Below are positions 60,350 to 64,000 of a DNA stretch of 64,000 nt, piece after piece. Source of the DNA: Zunongwangia mangrovi (GTDB taxonomy: Bacteria; Bacteroidota; Bacteroidia; Flavobacteriales; Flavobacteriaceae); the NCBI RefSeq assembly GCF_900112105.1, contig NZ_FOKV01000002.1, forward strand, positions 186,001 through 250,000, given 5' to 3'. The first letter of the stretch is position 1, and each line of letters opens with the position of its first letter. The notes under the pieces are model-generated. The model saw only the letters and a program-made list of their open reading frames with translations, was not told the DNA's origin and made no database searches. The position numbers and the translations under genes are program-made.

Positions 60350-62212
60350 TTATAGTCGTCTTACTAATTCTATATTAAAATTGGTACCGTCTGGCATGAT
60401 AATTATACTATCATCAGATTCAGGACCTCCAGCGATTATAGATAATTTATTATTAGCATTAAGAGATAATAATTTTGTTTTAGAAACAGTTTTAATATCT
60501 CCATTTTTAACGTTTGCTATAGACAAACTACCGGGAACGTCGTTACCGTTATTCTGTAATTTCAAATAAATATCTTTACCACCTCCTCCACTAGTATTAT
60601 CCATCATTACACTATAACTAATTCGATATATACCTTTTACAGGAACAGTAATGGAAGTAGAAGAAGTTGCCACATTTGTACTTAAAACAACCTCTGTCCC
60701 AAAATCTACATCTTTCCATACCGCTGTGGCATTATTTCCATTACCAGCGTTTAATAGTTTTGTAGCATTCCCAGACTTGTAAACTTCAGCATAAACAAAA
60801 TAACCATCTATATAATCCTGCACCCATTCTTGTGTAGCAGCATCTTTCCATGAGGCATTTCCATTGGCATCTGAAGTCAATACTTTATCCTCTCCTTGAT
60901 TACCATCTACGTATCTAAAGGTTCCATTCACGTGAAGCTTTGCTGTAGGATCGCTTGTTCCAATACCAACCTTAGATCCTGCCCAGTTAGATGCACTAGT
61001 ATTATTACCTAAAACAATTGAATATGCTGTATTCGAGGTTGCCTGGTAACCAATTGCGGTAGAGTTTTGCCCTACAGCATTTGAATTTGACCCTAAAGCT
61101 GTAGTGTTTTGTTGCGAAGCTTTACTATTGTATCCAATTGCTGCAGCATATTGCCCAGAAACGTTAGAAGAATGTCCAATAGCCATGCTATTATTTCCAG
61201 ATGCCTGAGCATTTACACCTAAAGCAAGAGCATTCTGCTGACTTGAAGTTTTAGCACCAACTCCTATAGCCATCCCATGGTCACTAGCGGAACTAGCATT
61301 TTGACCTATTGCAAAAGATTCGCTAGAAGTTGCTTTAGCCCCATCACCAATTGCAAAAGCAATATTTTGTGTAGCCCTTGAATTTGAACCAATTGCAAAT
61401 GAACTATTACCACTTGCCGATGCTGATTGTCCTATCGCTACAGCGTTATTGGCAGATGCAACAGATGAATTACCAATAGCTGTTGCTTTACTTCCTGAAC
61501 TATTGGCATTAAAACCTAAACCTATAGCTTCATTACTTGTTGCTAATGCTCCATGTCCTAAAGAAATTGACTTACTACCAGATTTTGAATTTTTTCCAAT
61601 AGCAACAGCCTCATCTGCAGTGATACTTGCTGCATTTCCTATAGCTACTCCGGCCCAATCTGCTTTTGTATCAAATCCTAATGCGATACCTCCATGAGGA
61701 TCAAATTCCGCAATTTGCTTATCATTTGATCTTAAAAACAAAGAATGCCATGTAGTCGTACCCAAAAATTTACTCTCAGCATTAGAAACATTATCAAAAT
61801 TATTTCCTGTTAAAGCCCATCCAGAACCATCTTCTAACTCATTAAAACGTTCATCTATTTCTTCCATGATATCGTCGATATCGGATTGATTTTCTACTTT
61901 ATCCCACTTTTCATCATCCCAGATATAAAATCCCTTTCTTAGGTCACGAGAATTATCATCACGCTTATTATATACTAATAAACCTTCTGTTGGATTATGA
62001 ACTGTATTTTTATCTGTAAGATTCTCTAAATCTACTTTAGGTAATAAAACTCCTTTATCTGTACTTTGAATATGTAAAACTGCTGAAGGATCTGGATCTG
62101 ATGTACCTATACCAACTTGTGCCACTAATGAATTTGAGAAAAACAGGGTAGTAAAAACTAAAAAAATAACTGCAGAAACGAAGTTATTTTTTGAGGGGTA
62201 ATTTTTCTTCAT
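60350..62212 (-). CDS. Secreted fibre-like protein with YadA-head repeats and C1q-like end
   Basis: 620 residues. A signal-like N-terminus (SAVIFLVFTTLFFSNSLVAQ) leads to a module of about 95 residues (VGIGTSDPDPSAVLHIQSTD, LLVYNKRDDNSRDLRKGFYIW), then a heptad-like stretch (DIDDIMEEIDERFNELEDG), 17 repeats of about 14 residues of the YadA head type (AVAIGKNSKSGSKS), another VGIGTSDPTAKLHVNG module and a C-terminal jelly-roll like C1q/TNF (GIYRISYSVMMDN, KDIYLKLQNNGNDV). There is no membrane-anchor barrel and no T9SS C-terminal domain that I can see, so it is not a complete trimeric autotransporter. Likely a trimeric surface fibre. Paralogue at 62465-63250. Confidence 0.8.
   Translation of the reverse strand: MKKNYPSKNNFVSAVIFLVFTTLFFSNSLVAQVGIGTSDPDPSAVLHIQSTDKGVLLPKVDLENLTDKNTVHNPTEGLLVYNKRDDNSRDLRKGFYIWDDEKWDKVENQSDIDDIMEEIDERFNELEDGSGWALTGNNFDNVSNAESKFLGTTTWHSLFLRSNDKQIAEFDPHGGIALGFDTKADWAGVAIGNAASITADEAVAIGKNSKSGSKSISLGHGALATSNEAIGLGFNANSSGSKATAIGNSSVASANNAVAIGQSASASGNSSFAIGSNSRATQNIAFAIGDGAKATSSESFAIGQNASSASDHGMAIGVGAKTSSQQNALALGVNAQASGNNSMAIGHSSNVSGQYAAAIGYNSKASQQNTTALGSNSNAVGQNSTAIGYQATSNTAYSIVLGNNTSASNWAGSKVGIGTSDPTAKLHVNGTFRYVDGNQGEDKVLTSDANGNASWKDAATQEWVQDYIDGYFVYAEVYKSGNATKLLNAGNGNNATAVWKDVDFGTEVVLSTNVATSSTSITVPVKGIYRISYSVMMDNTSGGGGKDIYLKLQNNGNDVPGSLSIANVKNGDIKTVSKTKLLSLNANNKLSIIAGGPESDDSIIIMPDGTNFNIELVRRL
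61000..61695 (-). repeat. Tandem YadA-head coding repeats (about 42-base period)
   Basis: Seventeen imperfect copies of a 14-codon unit with the core AxAIGxxAxAxG, read leftwards, for example AVAIGKN, SISLGHG, AIGLGFN, ATAIGNS, AVAIGQS, SFAIGSN and AFAIGDG. The unit forms a left-handed beta-roll in YadA heads. The DNA repeat could expand or shrink by slippage or recombination. Confidence 0.8.
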
Positions 62213-62272
62213 TTTAAATCTTATTTAAATAAAATAGTCAAGAAAAGGTTAAGTTACTGACTTATAGATAGT

Positions 62273-62348
62273 CAAAATTAAACCTTAGCTTTTACTTAAA
62301 TAAAACTTTACGATGAAGCGCGCAAATAATCGTTTAAAAACGTTTAAA
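62273..62348 (-). promoter_or_regulatory. Promoter of the YadA-head gene with upstream AAACGTTTAAA box
   Basis: On the minus strand TAATTTTG (62273-62280) is an exact -7 element, about 60 bases before the ATG, without a clear -33. AAACGTTTAAA stands at 62338-62348, 57 bases further up, inside a richer stretch (CGTTTAAAAACGTTTAAACG at 62331-62350). The same box occurs at the same distance before the paralogue gene. Activator binding is inferred. Confidence 0.6.
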
Positions 62349-62464
62349 CGGTTATTTAACTGGCATTTTATCAGTATTATTTTTACAAAATCCTTGTAAT
62401 AGTCACTGTTTTCGTTCAAATATTCATAATACTCTAGATATTAACAAATTGATTTTTAATTGAA

Positions 62465-63250
62465 TTACAACTTAAAAAGTGAAATTGAACAAGCCTCCGG
62501 TATGGTAGATAACTCGGTGATCTCTCCTCTCGAATTTGCTTTCCTGGCATAGACACTAAGATCATCTGTATCTGAAAATTCAATTATACCTTGTAATGCA
62601 ACTGTGTATTTTTCATCGTCATCAACTGAACTATCAATAGTTAAATAAACTGAAGAACCGTTTACTTTTTCTCCAGATTTAGTGAAATAGAATTCTACCA
62701 CAGCATCTTCGGCATCATCGTCGTCTATATTCAAAGAAATGATAGCATTAACTTTAAATATTCCGTCGCTCTCTACATCCAATGCATTTTTAGAGTTATT
62801 CCATCGAATATTGTTGGAGGTATAAGCTCTATCAAATCTAATTATTCTAATGTACCTATCGCTAAGGCTTTGTTTACTTCTAGCGTAAAAATTCCCATAG
62901 GCTTTGGGTGTTGATTCCTCACTGGACAAGTCTGACTCATTAGTAATTTTATCCCATTGGTTGCTATCCCAACAATACAATCCTCTTTCAAGATTTTGAG
63001 CCCTATCGTTATTAGTGTTATAGACTAAAAGGCCCTCCGCAGGATTATCTACCGTATTCTTATCCCAAAGGTTTTTTAGATCTACCCTAGGTAATAATAC
63101 GCCTTTATCTGTGCTGGAAATGTGTAAAATTGAAGAAGGATCTGGCTCTGATGTACCTATACCAACTTGTGCATGGCTTGTTTCAAAATAGCAGGTGAAA
63201 ACAAGTAAAATCAAGGTATAACTACACCAAGAAAAGTAATTATGTGTCAT
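62465..63250 (-). CDS. Secreted paralogue with VGIGT module and C1q-like end
   Basis: 261 residues. A signal peptide (YTLILLVFTCYFETSHAQ) is followed by VGIGTSEPDPSSILHISSTD, GVLLPRVDLKNLWDKNTVDN, LLVYNTNNDRAQNLERGLYCW, close to the same module of the larger neighbour, then a jelly-roll-like domain (FKVNAIISLNIDDDDAEDAVVEF, DEKYTVALQGIIEFSDTDDLSVYARK). The YadA-head repeats are missing. It probably arose by duplication. It may be a smaller companion fibre or cap. No outer-membrane anchor or T9SS signal seen. Confidence 0.75.
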   Translation of the reverse strand: MTHNYFSWCSYTLILLVFTCYFETSHAQVGIGTSEPDPSSILHISSTDKGVLLPRVDLKNLWDKNTVDNPAEGLLVYNTNNDRAQNLERGLYCWDSNQWDKITNESDLSSEESTPKAYGNFYARSKQSLSDRYIRIIRFDRAYTSNNIRWNNSKNALDVESDGIFKVNAIISLNIDDDDAEDAVVEFYFTKSGEKVNGSSVYLTIDSSVDDDEKYTVALQGIIEFSDTDDLSVYARKANSRGEITELSTIPEACSISLFKL

Positions 63251-63292
63251 AGCAAATATTTAAAGTAGGGTTAATATTGCTTCGTAATGAAA

Positions 63293-63368
63293 CAAACATA
63301 ATACTTTAATTTGCAATACATTAAAAATTTAACAAAAATTAAACTTTATTATTTATTAAACGTTTAAA
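63293..63368 (-). promoter_or_regulatory. Promoter of the paralogue gene with AAACGTTTAAA box
   Basis: On the minus strand TATGTTTG (63293-63300) is an exact -7 element, 42 bases upstream of the ATG. AAACGTTTAAA is at 63358-63368, again 57 bases up from the -7 element. The -33 place carries no TTTG, which suits an activator-dependent promoter. Confidence 0.6.
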
Positions 63369-63398
63369 AATAGATATGTAATGTGAAATTAAAAATAA

Positions 63399-63441
63399 CT
63401 GCCCAAACAAAAATTCGTAGACGTTCATGGTGTTCGGGCAG
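63399..63441 (-). terminator. Terminator of the partial gene at the right edge
   Basis: CTGCCCAAACA (63399-63409) and TGTTCGGGCAG (63431-63441) pair with one mismatch over 11 positions; the minus strand continues TTATTTTTAATT. It is 13 bases past the stop codon at 63455. Confidence 0.6.
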
Positions 63442-63454
63442 CGTAAAATGAGTT

Positions 63455-64000
63455 TTATTTTTCTAAACCACGTTTTAAAACCTCTCTAATACCCTCTAAA
63501 TTTTCACTAAAAGCCATCATTTGGGATAATACCTGTGCCATCTCATTCTTGTCGCCAAATCCCTTCAGCTTATTGTTCTTTAAAAAGGTCTCTTTAATCG
63601 CATTCCAACGAGCCTCTTCATCTTCAGAAATACTTCCGCGCAATTCTTTAAACTTTAATAAATTCGCTTCCGCAGCAGCTGTTAGTGTTTGAGATTCGTT
63701 CTCGTAATGCGATAATAACAAACTATTTAGTTCTTTTTCATTCATAATCGGTACCACTTTCGAGACCAGTTTATTCATATCTCGATACGATCCCTGCAAC
63801 TTAAAAGCCGGTTCTGTTCGATATTCGTCTTCCATCCCGGCCGATTTTATATAAGTTGCATTTACTTTTAAAACGGTATTACGAATGCTTAACACTTTCT
63901 CTAAAACCGATTTATAATCCTGAATTTCCTGTTGAGTATGATTCCCCTTTAATTCCCCGGCATCAGAATTATTTTCTACACGATCGATCAACGTATACAC
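63455..64000 (-). CDS. C-terminal part of a large protein, possibly DNA repair ATPase (DUF3686-like)
   Basis: The gene is cut at base 64000; 181 C-terminal residues are visible. They are soluble, mostly helical and read IRNTVLKVNATYIKSAGMEDEY, EPAFKLQGSYRDMNKLVSKVV, EKELNSLLLSHYENESQTLTAAAEANLLKFKELRG. This resembles, from memory, the end of large Bacteroidetes and proteobacterial proteins annotated as DNA repair ATPase (DUF3686, AAA domain upstream). The catalytic part is outside the window, so this cannot be tested here. Confidence 0.5.
   Translation of the reverse strand: MYTLIDRVENNSDAGELKGNHTQQEIQDYKSVLEKVLSIRNTVLKVNATYIKSAGMEDEYRTEPAFKLQGSYRDMNKLVSKVVPIMNEKELNSLLLSHYENESQTLTAAAEANLLKFKELRGSISEDEEARWNAIKETFLKNNKLKGFGDKNEMAQVLSQMMAFSENLEGIREVLKRGLEK

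Noticed and set aside
61000-61695. CRISPR-like tandem repeat
   Set aside because: The periodic DNA codes 14-residue YadA-head units inside an open frame; there are no identical repeats with unique spacers.

Overview
The window looks like the chromosome of a marine member of the Flavobacteriia (Bacteroidetes), close to the Zunongwangia / Gramella / Salegentibacter group. This is inferred from low G+C, promoters of the Bacteroidetes type (TTTG, about 19-20 bases, TAnnTTTG), the lack of Shine-Dalgarno sites, Flavobacterium-like proteins (a tyrosine ammonia-lyase very like that of F. johnsoniae, LytTR regulators, proteins starting with VGIGTSDP-type modules) and a flexirubin / aryl-polyene gene cluster. 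I see no CRISPR array, insertion sequence, phage or plasmid gene.

Region 1 (1-19.3 kb) is the aryl-polyene part of a flexirubin-type pigment cluster. It is cut at the left edge inside a PaaK-like ligase. Tyrosine ammonia-lyase makes the 4-coumaroyl starter. Ketosynthases, a Cys-less chain-length-factor-like partner, an ACP, a ketoreductase and two hot-dog dehydratases would extend it. A thioesterase, an LpxL-like acyltransferase, a LolA-like carrier, a glycosyltransferase-DUF2062 fusion, a polysaccharide deacetylase, an MMPL exporter fused to a methyltransferase-like domain, and a C45 acylase lipoprotein would finish, move or modify the product. A divergent FAD halogenase/monooxygenase-like gene closes the cluster. 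A fluoride riboswitch with a CLC-F type fluoride antiporter sits inside the cluster.

Region 2 (19.4-34.2 kb): tRNA-Ser(GCT) and tRNA-Pro(TGG) from one strong promoter; a LytS/LytTR two-component pair; a membrane-anchored metallophosphoesterase; a soluble GAF-PAS-PAS histidine kinase; a 1496-residue protein made of two UvrA-like halves in tandem; an ECF sigma factor with a membrane partner, divergent from a PepSY-type membrane operon whose promoter carries two DtxR-like palindromes; an outer-membrane-barrel-like protein; and a membrane-anchored BRCT protein.

Region 3 (34.4-56.6 kb) is mostly housekeeping: aldo/keto reductase, hisS, a MacB-type permease, a GT39-type membrane glycosyltransferase, rpsF-rpsR-rplI, an orphan LytTR regulator, priA, the nadC-yihY-chalcone isomerase-DUF2147 operon, rlmH, rdgB, a DEAD-box helicase, trmH, a sirtuin, a HEAT-like protein, purB and a Bax-inhibitor-1 protein.

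Region 4 (56.8-64 kb) is a surface region: rfbBACD for dTDP-L-rhamnose, then two paralogous secreted proteins (one with 17 YadA-head repeats) that share an upstream 11-mer palindrome at identical spacing, and the 3' end of a large gene cut by the right edge.
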